A stretch of DNA of 64,000 nt from CAWBJO01 sp963789175 (GTDB lineage Bacteria; Pseudomonadota; Alphaproteobacteria; Rhizobiales; Aestuariivirgaceae), in assembly GCA_963789175.1 (NCBI GenBank), contig CAWBJO010000002.1, positions 124,001 through 188,000 of the forward strand, read 5' to 3'. Below are positions 42,112 to 51,437 of the stretch, in pieces (the stretch's first letter is position 1; each line of letters opens with the position of its first letter). A program made the position numbers and the translations under genes. The notes under the pieces are model-generated. The model did not search any database. It had not been told where the DNA came from and saw only the letters and a program-made list of their open reading frames with translations.

Positions 42112-43140
42112 CTATGCAGCCTTGACCTTGTAGTTCGTCAGATGCGGCATCACTTCTTCCGCGAAGCCGCTCATCATGTCCAAGGTCAAGGCTTCGGCCT
42201 GACCGAAGTTCGAGGTTGCGAGCACTTCGTCGATGCCGAGCTCCGCATAGACGGACAGTCGGTCGATCATCTCCTGACGCCCGCACAGCAGAAGATTGGA
42301 CGCCAGCTCGTCCTGCGTCTGCTTCCGGGGAAGCGGACGGATCACGCCCCGATCGACGATGCCCGGCCCGCCGAAGACGTTGTCGAAACTCTTGTAGTAG
42401 ACGTAGGCATGTTCGACGATGTGCTGCCGTTCCGCCTCGTTCCGTACCAGGAACAGGCCGCGCTGCAGGCTCAAGCGCGTATCGAGCGCCCGGTTCGCCG
42501 CCGCCTTGCCCCGCTTGAAGGCCGACACCTGCTCCACGAGCTGTTCGTGGCTGCCGCCCAGTGGCGTGGTCTGCACGTGATAGCCCGCCCGTGCCGCAGC
42601 CTCGATCCCGGGCGGAGCCATCACCGCCACCATCAACGGAATGGGATCCTCGGGTCGCGGCATGATGGTCAGCGGCTCGAAGGTGTAGCGCGGGCTGCTC
42701 CAGGCGACATTCTCGCCCGTGAGCAGCGCCTCGAGCAGCTTGAGGTCCTCCTCGAAGCGGACCTTCGTCTCGCCGATGGGAACTTCCATCCGGCCCGTCT
42801 CGAAGCCGAACGCGCCTTTGCCGACACCCAGCATCAGGCGTCCGCCGCACAGCGCCTGAGCCTGGACGGCTTCGCCCGCGAGGATGCGCATGTCGCGCAA
42901 CGGCAACTGGCATACCGAGGTCATCAGCTTGAGGCGCGTCGTGTGCGCGGCGATCTTCACCGCCATCTGCAAGGGAGAGGGGATGAGCAGGATGTTGACC
43001 AGATGGTGTTCGGGAATGGCGACGCCGTGATAGCCGACCTTCTCCGCGTGAAGGGCCTGGGCAACGACGCTTCGGTAAAGCCGCTTGCCGCCGACGGCCG
43101 GGTCAAGCATGTGGCTCGAGAGGAAGTGAACGAAATCCAT
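42112..43140 (-). CDS. LLM class (luciferase-like) flavin-dependent oxidoreductase
   Basis: FMN-dependent monooxygenase-type TIM-barrel protein of 342 aa. GYHGVAIPEHHLVN and RLKLMTSVCQLPLRD near the N-terminus, and GRLMLGVGKGAFGFETGRM, are features of bacterial-luciferase-like enzymes. It would oxidise a small organic molecule with reduced flavin. It is followed by an alpha/beta hydrolase and preceded by a class III aminotransferase on the same strand. Confidence 0.88.
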   Translation of the reverse strand: MDFVHFLSSHMLDPAVGGKRLYRSVVAQALHAEKVGYHGVAIPEHHLVNILLIPSPLQMAVKIAAHTTRLKLMTSVCQLPLRDMRILAGEAVQAQALCGGRLMLGVGKGAFGFETGRMEVPIGETKVRFEEDLKLLEALLTGENVAWSSPRYTFEPLTIMPRPEDPIPLMVAVMAPPGIEAAARAGYHVQTTPLGGSHEQLVEQVSAFKRGKAAANRALDTRLSLQRGLFLVRNEAERQHIVEHAYVYYKSFDNVFGGPGIVDRGVIRPLPRKQTQDELASNLLLCGRQEMIDRLSVYAELGIDEVLATSNFGQAEALTLDMMSGFAEEVMPHLTNYKVKAA

Positions 43141-43239
43141 TCTGTCCGGGCGGGTCGAAGCGTGCAGATCCGAAGGGTATTGGGGATTGGGAGTCTTGTC
43201 GAATCCCGCCCCCGCCTCGATCCGCGCGCAGTCTGAAGC

Positions 43240-44610
43240 CTAGTTCAGGACCTCGCCGACCGCGGCGCGCGTGGCGTCGACGATGGTACGCGCCTCAGCC
43301 TCGTTCAGGCACAAGGGTGGCGCGAAGCCGAGAATGTCGCCTTGCGGCATCGCACGGGCGATCACACCTCGCCGCAGGAGCGCGGCCGCCACCTTCGCGC
43401 CTATCGTCCGTGTAGGCTCGAAAAGGCGGTGTTCGGACTTCGATTCGACGAACTCCACCGCGCACAGCATCCCTTCGCCGCGAACTTCGCCAACATGGGG
43501 GTGGGAGCCGAGCGCAGACGCCATCATCTCGTTGAGCTTGGCGCCGACCACCTTCGCGTTGGCGACGAGGCCGAGGCCGTCGATGAGCTCGAGATTGGCG
43601 ATGCCAGCCGCGGCACAGATGGGATGCGCCGAGTAGGTCCAGCCGTGACCGAACGAGCCGAACTTGTCGGTTCCGGCCTCGAGAGCCTTCCATATCTTTT
43701 CGGAGACGATGGAGCCCGACAGGGGCGCATAGGCCGATGTCAGCCCCTTTGCGATCGTGACGATGTCGGGCGTGATGCCGTAGTGCGCGGACCCGAACAT
43801 CGAACCGAGGCGACCGAATCCGGTCACGACTTCGTCGGCGATCAGGAGCACGTCGTATTTGCGCAGCACGGTCTCGATGGCCGGCCAGTAGCCGACGGGC
43901 GGGGGTACGATGCCGCCAGTGCCGAGAACCGGCTCGCCAATGAATGCCGCCACCGTATCGGGCCCTTCGCGAAGGATCAGCTTCTCCAGCTCATCGGCGC
44001 AGAATTGCGTGAACTCCGCCTCGCCCAGGGACCGGTCGCGGCGCCGGAAGTAGTAGGGTGCCTCGGTGTGAACGACGTGAGGGAGCGGCAGGTCGAACTG
44101 CCTATGGAACAGCTCGAGCCCGGTCAGAGAGCCGGTCATCAGTCCGGACCCATGGTAGCCGCGCCAACGCGAAACGATCTTCTTCTTCCGGGGGCGGCCG
44201 AGCACGTTGTTGTAGTACCAGATTAGCTTGATGTTGGTTTCGTTGGCATCGGATCCGGAAAGACCGAAATAGACGCGGGTGAGATGGGACGGAGCACGGT
44301 CGGCGATCATCTTCGCCAAACGGATGGACGCCTCCGTGGCGTGACCGGCATAGGCATGATAGTAGGCGAGTTCCCGCGCCTGGGCCGCGATCGCCTCGAT
44401 GACTTCCGTCCGACCGTAGCCGACATTGACGCAATAGAGGCCGGCGAAAGCATCGAGAAGTCGGTTGCCATCGCGGTCCAGGACGTACGCGCCCTCGCCG
44501 CCCGTCATGATGCGCTCGGGAACTTCGGCGCGGGCAAACTGGCCGAGATGGGTCGATGGATGAAGGAAATGGGCGCGATCCCATTCCTCGAGCTGACTAT
44601 TGCGCAACAA
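43240..44610 (-). CDS. Class III aminotransferase
   Basis: PLP-dependent omega-aminotransferase of 456 aa. SGSDANETNIKLIWYYNN, YHGSG, the DEVVTGFGRLGS motif with the cofactor Asp and IVTIAKGLTSAYAPLSG with the PLP lysine are typical of class III, near beta-alanine/pyruvate- and GABA-type enzymes. TTG 44610, eight bases after GGAGGG, is the likely start; extra in-frame sequence upstream to 44754 runs into the divergent gene. It is divergent from an agmatinase-family gene, which could supply its amine substrate (for example 4-aminobutyrate from guanidinobutyrate). Confidence 0.9.
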   Translation of the reverse strand: MLRNSQLEEWDRAHFLHPSTHLGQFARAEVPERIMTGGEGAYVLDRDGNRLLDAFAGLYCVNVGYGRTEVIEAIAAQARELAYYHAYAGHATEASIRLAKMIADRAPSHLTRVYFGLSGSDANETNIKLIWYYNNVLGRPRKKKIVSRWRGYHGSGLMTGSLTGLELFHRQFDLPLPHVVHTEAPYYFRRRDRSLGEAEFTQFCADELEKLILREGPDTVAAFIGEPVLGTGGIVPPPVGYWPAIETVLRKYDVLLIADEVVTGFGRLGSMFGSAHYGITPDIVTIAKGLTSAYAPLSGSIVSEKIWKALEAGTDKFGSFGHGWTYSAHPICAAAGIANLELIDGLGLVANAKVVGAKLNEMMASALGSHPHVGEVRGEGMLCAVEFVESKSEHRLFEPTRTIGAKVAAALLRRGVIARAMPQGDILGFAPPLCLNEAEARTIVDATRAAVGEVLN

Positions 44611-44662
44611 GGGCGTTTCCCTCCGGGACGTCGTTGTGGCCAAGGAGCCGCAAGGGCAGCGG

Positions 44663-44695
44663 CCGACTGGCGCACCGGTCGGTTTCAGATACAAT
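44663..44695 (+). promoter_or_regulatory. Candidate promoter with overlapping inverted repeat
   Basis: CCGACTGG (44663-44670) and CCGGTCGG (44675-44682) form an inverted repeat with one mismatch. It overlaps the -35 position of a possible promoter whose -10 is TACAAT at 44690-44695, about 50 bp before the agmatinase-family start. It lies in the divergent region between the aminotransferase and ureohydrolase genes. Confidence 0.35.
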
Positions 44696-44747
44696 CCTGA
44701 CCGTTTCGTTTCAAAGCATCCTACCACGAGTGCCAGGGTCGCACGCC

Positions 44748-45707
44748 ATGTCAACCAAACCGTTTCAGCCAGTCGATTCGTCGGTCACGCCGCGCTATGC
44801 GGAAATAGCGTCGTTCATGCGCGCCGCACGGGCCGATCCAACGTCGGCGATCGACATCGCCCTGGCCGGCGTGCCGCTCGATCTTGGCGCTACCTACCGC
44901 TCGGGCGCTCGCCAGGGCCCGGCCGGCGTGCGCGAGGCCTCGCGGCTGATCCGCCAGGTCAATCCAACGACCGGGGTCGCACCCTACCGGCTGGCCAACA
45001 TCGCGGATGTCGGCGACGCACCGACCCATCCCCTCAGCGTCGAGCACAGCGTGACTCTCATCGAGGAGTTCTTCCAGCGCATCCACGGCGCCGGCGCGGT
45101 TCCCATTTCGATCGGCGGCGACCACACCATTCCGCTGCCCATCCTGCGGGCGATCGCCAAGCGGGAACCGGTCGGCCTGATCCAGATCGATTCGCATTCG
45201 GACACGTTCGACGAATTCATGGGCACCCGCATCAACCATGCGACGTTCGTCCGGCGCGGCATCGAAGAGAACCTTCTCGATCCCAAGAGGATCATCCAGA
45301 TCGGGTTGCGGGGAACCCGCTATGGCGACGACGACATCGTGTACGGGTCGCGCGCCGGCATCCGCATGATCACGATGGATGAGTACGAGACGATGGGGCG
45401 GTCGGCGGTGATCGCCGAAATCCAAAGAGTGGTCGGCAACAAGCCGGTCTACATCACGATCGACATCGACGGCCTTGATCCCAAGGACGCGCCGGGCACC
45501 GGCGTACCGGAGCCGGGCGGCATCATGATGCGCGACGCGCAGATGATGCTGCGCACGCTCACCGGCATCGATCTCATGGGAGCCGACATCTGCGAAGTGG
45601 TGCCATCGCTCGATCCGACCGGCATCACGTGCATCAACGCCGCCAATCTCATGTTCGAGCTCGTCTGCGTGGCGGCGTTCGCCCATTCGAAGCGCAAAGC
45701 CAAATGA
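44748..45707 (+). CDS. Agmatinase/guanidinobutyrase-type ureohydrolase
   Basis: Manganese hydrolase of 319 aa that removes urea from a guanidino compound. Metal ligands are in place: His126 in GGDHTIP, Asp148-His150-Asp152 in DSHSD (Ser replaces the usual Ala of DAHXD), Asp239 and Asp241 in DIDGLDP. PGTGVPEPGG is the C-terminal family signature. The group contains agmatinase, guanidinobutyrase and guanidinopropionase; sequence alone does not decide. The divergent class III aminotransferase favours a guanidinobutyrate-to-GABA or similar route. Confidence 0.9.
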   Translation: MSTKPFQPVDSSVTPRYAEIASFMRAARADPTSAIDIALAGVPLDLGATYRSGARQGPAGVREASRLIRQVNPTTGVAPYRLANIADVGDAPTHPLSVEHSVTLIEEFFQRIHGAGAVPISIGGDHTIPLPILRAIAKREPVGLIQIDSHSDTFDEFMGTRINHATFVRRGIEENLLDPKRIIQIGLRGTRYGDDDIVYGSRAGIRMITMDEYETMGRSAVIAEIQRVVGNKPVYITIDIDGLDPKDAPGTGVPEPGGIMMRDAQMMLRTLTGIDLMGADICEVVPSLDPTGITCINAANLMFELVCVAAFAHSKRKAK

Positions 45708-45773
45708 GGGGACCCGTGGCTTGAAACCTCCCTTTGCCACGATTTTGCCGTGCGGCCGAGATAGCGGCAGGTG

Positions 45774-46844
45774 ATGAGCGGATTTCGCTTCTCTTTCATG
45801 GCCGCGCTAGGGCTGGCGGCTGCCGTAGCGTCCGCCCAGGAGCCTTCCCGGCAGGCCGACCCGAATTCAGACGTGCGGACGCTCTCACAGGTGCTCGATG
45901 CGGCGGCCGAGCATGGGCAGCTGCGCACGGTCATCGTCGCGAGACGGGGCGAGGTGATCGCCGAGCGCGGCTATCGCGGCCATTCTCCCGCCGCGCCCAC
46001 GAACATCAAATCGGCGTCGAAAAGCGTCATCTCGGCCATGGTCGGAATCGCAATCGACAAGGGCGTCCTCGAGGGTGTCGACCAGAAGATCGCGCCTTTG
46101 CTGAAGCGGGACCTGCCGGTGAGTCCCGATCCGCGCCTGGCGGACATCACCATCGGCAATCTGCTCTCGATGCAGGCCGGGCTCGATCGTACCTCCGGGC
46201 CCAACTACGGCCGCTGGGTTTCGAGCTCCAACTGGGTGCGCGCCGCGCTGGCGCGACCCTTCGTCGACGAACCCGGCGGCAGCATGCTCTATTCGACGGG
46301 ATCGACGCACCTTTTGTCGGCGATCCTGACCAGGGTGACGGGGCGTTCGACCCTGGAGCTGGCACGTGACTGGCTTAAGGACCTAGACGGGTTCGCGATC
46401 GCCAACTGGGAACGCGATCCGCAGGGCATCTATCTCGGGGGCAACCAGATGGCGATGAGCCCGCGGTCGCTGCTAGCCTTCGGCGACCTCTACCGCAATG
46501 GAGGAAGGAGCGCCGACGGCCGCAGGATCGTGTCGGCCGAATGGATCGCGCTGTCGTGGCAGCCACGCACGGCATCGCGCTTCACCGGCGACGGATACGG
46601 CTATGGCTGGTTCCTGCGCGAGATTGCCGGGGCGGATGCGCGATACGCCTGGGGCTATGGCGGACAGATGCTCTATGTCGTCCCCGAGCTCGACCTCACA
46701 GTCGTCATGACGTCGGACGATACGAGCCCGGCCGGCCGGACGGGATACCGGGAGCGGCTGCACCAATTGATGGCGAGGATCATCGAGGCGGCCGTCGACC
46801 CTTCGCGCGAGCAAAGCGGACAGCCCGGATCCGGCGCCAGCTAG
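45774..46844 (+). CDS. Serine hydrolase, class C beta-lactamase family
   Basis: Secreted serine hydrolase of 356 aa. It has an N-terminal signal peptide (MSGFRFSFMAALGLAAAVASAQ) and the SXXK nucleophile SASK in NIKSASKSVISAM; YSTGSTHLL takes the place of YXN and YAWGYGGQM that of the KTG/HXG box. This is the pattern of family S12-like esterases and penicillin-binding-protein homologues rather than of a proven beta-lactamase. Between this gene and the ureohydrolase a weak dyad CGTGGC...GCCACGATTTT (45715-45745) could be a terminator. Confidence 0.85.
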   Translation: MSGFRFSFMAALGLAAAVASAQEPSRQADPNSDVRTLSQVLDAAAEHGQLRTVIVARRGEVIAERGYRGHSPAAPTNIKSASKSVISAMVGIAIDKGVLEGVDQKIAPLLKRDLPVSPDPRLADITIGNLLSMQAGLDRTSGPNYGRWVSSSNWVRAALARPFVDEPGGSMLYSTGSTHLLSAILTRVTGRSTLELARDWLKDLDGFAIANWERDPQGIYLGGNQMAMSPRSLLAFGDLYRNGGRSADGRRIVSAEWIALSWQPRTASRFTGDGYGYGWFLREIAGADARYAWGYGGQMLYVVPELDLTVVMTSDDTSPAGRTGYRERLHQLMARIIEAAVDPSREQSGQPGSGAS

Positions 46845-46889
46845 TCCACGTTCAGGATTGCTTCGGCCCCACAGGAATGAGCGCGGGAC

Positions 46890-46919
46890 TTGTCGCGAGG
46901 GCGGTTCGGCGTCTACAGT
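46890..46919 (+). promoter_or_regulatory. Possible promoter of ribose-type ABC operon
   Basis: TTGTCG (46890-46895) and TACAGT (46914-46919) with an 18-bp spacer, 74 bp before the binding-protein start. Reasonable match to alphaproteobacterial housekeeping promoters, but weak by itself. Confidence 0.35.
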
Positions 46920-46992
46920 TCAATGCCTGGGCAGGGAAGTCCGCTGGCCTAGAGCGGGCGCGCTACCTGGTGCATCAAACGGAGGAAGTCAA

Positions 46993-48009
46993 ATGAGGGG
47001 TTTCGTAAGCGTTTTCGCCTTGGCGGCGCTCGGTGCCGCAACATTCGCCGCGACCGCGATCGCCGACACCAAGGACAAGAAGATCGCGCTCTCCAACAAT
47101 TACGCCGGCAACTCGTGGCGACAGGCCATGCTGAGGAGCTGGGACAAGGTGACGAAGCCTGCCGTCGAACAGGGTGTCGTCGCGGCGGCCGATCCCTTCA
47201 CCACGGCCGAAAACCAGGTGACCGAGCAGGCGGCGCAGATCCAGAACCTGGTCCTGCAAGGTTACAACGCCATCGTCCTCAACGCGGCATCCCCGGACGC
47301 CCTCAACGGCGCCGTCAAGGAAGCCTGCGATGCGGGCGTCATCGTCGTCTCGTTCGACGGCATCGTCACGGAACCCTGCGCATGGCGGATCGCCGTGAAC
47401 TTCAAGCAGATGGGTAAGGACGAGGTCCTCTATCTCAAGGACAAAATCCCAGCTGGCGGCAACCTTCTCGAGATCCGCGGCCTCGCGGGCGTCTTCGTCG
47501 ACGACGAGATCTCGAAGGGCATTCACGAAGGCGTGGCTGAAAATTCGCAGTTCAAGGTCGTAGGCTCCGTCCACGGAGACTGGGACCAGGCGAAGGCCCA
47601 GGCGGCCGTCGCGGGCGTTCTTCCGAGCTTGCCGGAGATCACCGCGGTCGTGACGCAGGGCGGCGATGGCTACGGGGCGGCCCAGGCCTTCAAGGCCGCA
47701 GGTCGTCCAACGCCTCTCATCATCATGGGCAATCGCGAAGACGAGCTCAAATGGTGGAAGGAGCAGAAGGACGCTAACGGCTACGAGACCATGTCGGTTT
47801 CCATTGCGCCGGGCGTCTCGACGCTGGCCTTCTGGGTGGCGCAGATGATCCTCGACGGCAAGGAAGTGCCGAAGGACTTGACCGTACCGTTCCTCCGCAT
47901 CGACCAGGACAATCTCGAAGCGAACTTGGCGAACACCGAGAAGGGCGGAGTCGCCAACGTCGAGTACACCGCCGAGGACGCGCAAAAGGTCGTCGACGGC
48001 GCGAAGTAG
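46993..48009 (+). CDS. Ribose-type sugar ABC binding protein (Peripla_BP_4)
   Basis: Periplasmic binding protein of 338 aa. GGAGGAA precedes the ATG; MRGFVSVFALAALGAATFAATAIA is the signal peptide. KIALSNNYAGNSWRQAM, the LVLQGYNAIVLNAASPDALNGAV region and DGIVTEPCAWRIAVN identify the RbsB-like two-lobe fold. First gene of the operon with an RbsA-like ATPase, two RbsC-like permeases and two CoA-related enzymes. Ligand unknown; given the enzymes downstream it may not be a pentose. Confidence 0.9.
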   Translation: MRGFVSVFALAALGAATFAATAIADTKDKKIALSNNYAGNSWRQAMLRSWDKVTKPAVEQGVVAAADPFTTAENQVTEQAAQIQNLVLQGYNAIVLNAASPDALNGAVKEACDAGVIVVSFDGIVTEPCAWRIAVNFKQMGKDEVLYLKDKIPAGGNLLEIRGLAGVFVDDEISKGIHEGVAENSQFKVVGSVHGDWDQAKAQAAVAGVLPSLPEITAVVTQGGDGYGAAQAFKAAGRPTPLIIMGNREDELKWWKEQKDANGYETMSVSIAPGVSTLAFWVAQMILDGKEVPKDLTVPFLRIDQDNLEANLANTEKGGVANVEYTAEDAQKVVDGAK

Positions 48010-48012
48010 CAA

Positions 48013-48029
48013 GCGGGCGCGAGCCTCGC
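48013..48029 (+). repeat. Small GNRA-loop hairpin after ribose-type binding protein
   Basis: GCGGGC pairs with GCC-T-CGC (one bulged T) around the tetraloop GCGA, 3 bp after the stop codon. Only six base pairs, so weaker than the other four hairpins, but the same position and style (bulged T as at 13928-13959). Confidence 0.4.
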
Positions 48030-48057
48030 ATTCAAGTTCCGTCCCAGTTCACGGGCG

Positions 48058-49527
48058 ATGGACGAAAGACAGGAATCGATTATTGCTTTGGACGGCGTCG
48101 AAAAGACCTTCGGCGCCGTCCGGGCACTTGCCGGCGTCACGATCAAATGCCGGAAGGGCGAATGCCTGGGTCTCGTCGGTCACAACGGGGCCGGAAAATC
48201 GACACTGATGCATGTGATCGCCGGCACGCTCGCGCCGGACCACGGGGCGATCCAGATCGGCGGTGCGGACGTCACCGGCGCCTACGGTGTGAGCGATGCG
48301 CATAGGCACGGAGTGCGCTGCGTCTTCCAGGAACTCTCGCTCTGCCCCAACCTGACGGTGCTCGAAAACACGCGCGTGTTCCATCCCTCCATTTACGGTC
48401 CCGGCTGGCACCGGCGGGCCGGAAAGCTCATCATCGAAAAACTCGATGAGATCTTCCCCGGCCACGACATCGCCGCCGGTGACACGGTCGGCGACCTTTC
48501 CATCGCCCGCCGCCAGATGGTCGAGATCGCACGCGCCTTCACGGTGAGCGATACCGCGCTGCGGCTGGTGGTCCTCGACGAGCCGACCTCGTCGCTCGAC
48601 TCGGTCCTCGCCTGGCAGCTCCTCAGCTTCGTCCGCCGGTTCGTGGAGGACGGCGGCACGGTGATCTTCGTTTCGCATCTCCTGCGGGAAATCCTGGCGG
48701 CGTCGGATCGCATCGTCGTGCTGAGAGACGGCAAGGTGGCGGCGGAACGACGGTCCGGCGAGTTCAACCGGGATACTCTGGTGACCGCAATGGGCAGCGT
48801 GGTCACCGGGGCGGCTGCAAAAGCGGTGAAAGGGCCCGGGCGGAGCGCGGGGACACCGCGCATCCGGGCGCGTCCCGTCAAGCAGGACAACGAACGCGAG
48901 CTTCTCGTCTATCCGGGGGAAATCGTCGGGCTTGCCGGCCTCGGCGGGCACGGCCAGACCGCCATGCTGATGCAGCTCCTGAAGTCGGCGCGCGCCGAGC
49001 CGCCCGATACGGATGGAAAGGGAGGCGTCGCCGTGGTGCCCGGCGACCGGCAAGTCGACGGCATTTTTCCCCTGTGGACGATCTGCCTCAATATCGGCGT
49101 GACCGCCTTGTCGAAGATGACGCGCGGGGTCCTGATCGATGCCAAGCTCGAACGATCCCTGGCGGAGCACTGGCGGCAGCTGGTCAACATCCGCACCCCG
49201 GACATCATGAACGGCATTTTCTCCCTGTCGGGCGGCAATCAGCAGAAGACGCTGTTCGCGCGCGCCCTCGCCACCGAGGCGCGTCTCGTACTGATGGACG
49301 ATCCGACGCGCGGCGTGGACGTGGCGACCAAACGGGAGGTCTACGGGTTGATCCGCAGCGAGGCGGAAAAGGGCCGCATGTTCGTTTGGTACACGACGGA
49401 GATCGACGAGCTTGCGCATTGCGATCACCTCTACGTCTTCCGCGACGGCCGCATCGTCGCCGACTTCGACCGCACGGAATTCAGTGAGGAGAAGGTTCTC
49501 GCCGCGTCTTTCCATGAAAGCGCCTAG
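48058..49527 (+). CDS. Ribose-type sugar ABC ATPase with two ABC domains (RbsA-like)
   Basis: Cytoplasmic double ATPase of 489 aa. N-terminal domain: Walker A GHNGAGKST, a degenerate signature (DLSIARRQMVEIARA) and Walker B VVLDEPTSSLD. C-terminal domain: Walker A is degenerate (GLGGHGQTA), the signature LSGGNQQKTLF is intact, Walker B is LVLMDDPTRGVD (Asp for the catalytic Glu). One good and one degenerate site is normal for RbsA/MglA proteins. It directly precedes the two permease genes (the first begins at the base after its stop). Confidence 0.9.
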   Translation: MDERQESIIALDGVEKTFGAVRALAGVTIKCRKGECLGLVGHNGAGKSTLMHVIAGTLAPDHGAIQIGGADVTGAYGVSDAHRHGVRCVFQELSLCPNLTVLENTRVFHPSIYGPGWHRRAGKLIIEKLDEIFPGHDIAAGDTVGDLSIARRQMVEIARAFTVSDTALRLVVLDEPTSSLDSVLAWQLLSFVRRFVEDGGTVIFVSHLLREILAASDRIVVLRDGKVAAERRSGEFNRDTLVTAMGSVVTGAAAKAVKGPGRSAGTPRIRARPVKQDNERELLVYPGEIVGLAGLGGHGQTAMLMQLLKSARAEPPDTDGKGGVAVVPGDRQVDGIFPLWTICLNIGVTALSKMTRGVLIDAKLERSLAEHWRQLVNIRTPDIMNGIFSLSGGNQQKTLFARALATEARLVLMDDPTRGVDVATKREVYGLIRSEAEKGRMFVWYTTEIDELAHCDHLYVFRDGRIVADFDRTEFSEEKVLAASFHESA

Positions 49528-50466
49528 ATGGTGATCACCCTGTCGCCGAAAGCCGTTCGCGGCATCCTGCCGGCCCTGGCCCTGGCGGTTCTTCTCATCG
49601 CCATCTACGCCCTCAATCCGAGGGCCATCAGCCCCCTCGGCTTCCAGCTGATGTTCAACCTCGCCGTCCCGATCGCCCTCGCCACGATCGCACAGATGTG
49701 CGTCATGACCGTCAACGACCTCGACCTGTCGATCGGGGCGTATGTCGGCTTCGTGGTCTGCGTTGCCGCCACGTGGCTCAACGAGCAGCCGCTCATCGGC
49801 GCGGTCATGCTCCTCGCCAGCATCCTGGCCTACATGCTGGTCGGCGCTCTCATCCATCTGCGCAACCTGCCGTCCATCGTCGTGACCCTCGGCATGTCGT
49901 TCGTGTGGCTTGGCCTCGCCATCCTGGTGCTGCCGACGCCCGGCGGCAGGTCGCCGGCCTGGATCACGGCGGTGATGAAGCTGAAGACGCCAGTGGTGCC
50001 GTTTCCCCTGATCGCCGCGGTGATCGTCGCCGGCACGGCGCACTTCGCGCTGATGCGCACCTCCTATGGCGCGATCCTGCGCGGCTCGGGCGGCAATCCG
50101 CGCGCGATCGAGCGGGCGGGGTGGTCGCTGCTGAAAACCCGGATGACGATGTTCGGCCTGGCCGGAGTATTCGGCACGCTGTCGGGCCTCGCCCTCATCG
50201 GCCTCACCACGTCGGCCCAGGCGAACGTCGCGGAGCGCTATACCCTCCTGTCGATCGCCGGCGTGATCCTAGGCGGCGGCGATTTCGTGGGCGGGCGCGT
50301 ATCCCCCATCGGCGCAGTGCTCGGCGCGCTGACGCTGACGCTCACCGCTCCGTTCCTCACATTCCTACGCATCTCGCCAGACTGGCAGATCGGCGCGCAG
50401 GGCGGAATCCTCATTCTCGTTCTCGCCCTGCGGGTCATCATCGATCGGATGGACAGGCGCAAATGA
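49528..50466 (+). CDS. RbsC-type ABC permease (first)
   Basis: Inner-membrane permease of 312 aa. MTVNDLDLSIGAYVGF, corresponding to the GGIDLSVG motif of RbsC proteins, then LPSIVVTLGMSFVWLGLAI and the C-terminal AGVILGGGDFVGGRVSPIGAVLGAL glycine-rich signature. It starts at the base after the ATPase stop and overlaps the second permease gene by 4 bp (ATGA). Two different RbsC-type permeases in one operon suggest a heterodimer, as in LsrCD/AutoInducer-2 or xylitol-type systems. Confidence 0.9.
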   Translation: MVITLSPKAVRGILPALALAVLLIAIYALNPRAISPLGFQLMFNLAVPIALATIAQMCVMTVNDLDLSIGAYVGFVVCVAATWLNEQPLIGAVMLLASILAYMLVGALIHLRNLPSIVVTLGMSFVWLGLAILVLPTPGGRSPAWITAVMKLKTPVVPFPLIAAVIVAGTAHFALMRTSYGAILRGSGGNPRAIERAGWSLLKTRMTMFGLAGVFGTLSGLALIGLTTSAQANVAERYTLLSIAGVILGGGDFVGGRVSPIGAVLGALTLTLTAPFLTFLRISPDWQIGAQGGILILVLALRVIIDRMDRRK

Positions 50467-51410
50467 CCTCGCTGGAGCGGATCGCCGAAAAGCCCTGGAT
50501 CTGGTCGTTCATCGCGGCCGGCATGGTATGGGCGGCCACCATCATCTTCACCGGCGGGCAGGGAGGCGGCGGCCTCATCTCGGCGGCCCTGACCTTCGGA
50601 ACCTTTTTCGTGATCGTCGGCATCGGACAGATGTTCGTCATCACGCTCGGTCCCGGCAACGTCGATCTCTCCATACCGGCGACGATCACGCTCGCCGGCT
50701 CCGTCGCCATGAAGGTGATGGACACCCAGGACAGTCTCATCGTCGTCGGCCTCGTCGTGGCGCTGGCCTGCGGCCTGGCGGCGGGCGTCTTCAACTACGC
50801 CCTCATCCGCGTGCTCCGCATCCCGCCGATCATCGCGACCTTATCGTCGAGTTTTCTCATTCAATCGACCGCGATCGCCTATGGCCGCGGCCTGCGCATC
50901 AAGCCACCGCCGCTGCTCGCCGATTTCACCACAGCGGTGATCGGCGGAATTCCCCTGGTCGCTGTCATCGTCGGTTTCATCACGATTGCCATGGGCGTGC
51001 TTCTCCACCGCACCGTCTACGGACGGGCGGTGCTCGCCATCGGCCAGAACAGCCGCGCCGCGGACCTCGCCGGCATCCGTGTCGAGCGCATCCGGTTCGC
51101 GACCTATGTCGGCTGCGCCATGCTCGCGGCGCTGTGCGGATACCTGTTCTCGGGCTTTTCCGGCGGATCGTCCCTGTCGATGGGCGAGCAGTATCTCCTG
51201 GCGTCGATCGCAGTCGTCGTGATCGGCGGAACCTCGGTCGCCGGAGGGAACGGCAACCTGCCGGGCCTGTGGGGAGCGGCGCTATTCCTGTTCCTCGTCC
51301 AGTCGATGCTGAATACTTTCCAGCTGTCGGCCGGCTGGCGCTTCTTGGCAACCGGCCTCATCATCATCGCAGTCATCACCGCGGCTGGACGAAAAGGGTC
51401 TGCAACGTAG
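50463..51410 (+). CDS. RbsC-type ABC permease (second)
   Basis: Second permease, 315 aa. GQMFVITLGPGNVDLSIPATITLAG is the family region around GGIDLS, and AVVVIGGTSVAGGNGNLPGLWGAAL the C-terminal glycine-rich signature. The first codons MTSLERIAEKPWIW and the overlap with the upstream gene fix the start at 50463. Together with the preceding permease it should make a heterodimeric channel. Confidence 0.9.
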   Translation: MTSLERIAEKPWIWSFIAAGMVWAATIIFTGGQGGGGLISAALTFGTFFVIVGIGQMFVITLGPGNVDLSIPATITLAGSVAMKVMDTQDSLIVVGLVVALACGLAAGVFNYALIRVLRIPPIIATLSSSFLIQSTAIAYGRGLRIKPPPLLADFTTAVIGGIPLVAVIVGFITIAMGVLLHRTVYGRAVLAIGQNSRAADLAGIRVERIRFATYVGCAMLAALCGYLFSGFSGGSSLSMGEQYLLASIAVVVIGGTSVAGGNGNLPGLWGAALFLFLVQSMLNTFQLSAGWRFLATGLIIIAVITAAGRKGSAT

Positions 51411-51437
51411 GCGAGCGGAGAGGGAGGAGCACGACCC

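Noticed and set aside
45715..45745. Terminator after the ureohydrolase gene
   Set aside because: CGTGGC...GCCACG has only six pairs and a 15-nt loop before four T residues; too weak to list as a feature of its own.
48049..50043. A 664-codon open frame on the minus strand
   Set aside because: It lies antisense to the RbsA-like ATPase and the first RbsC-type permease, both with clear motifs. Its product is low-complexity and basic/acidic without family features. Long antisense frames are expected in GC-rich DNA.
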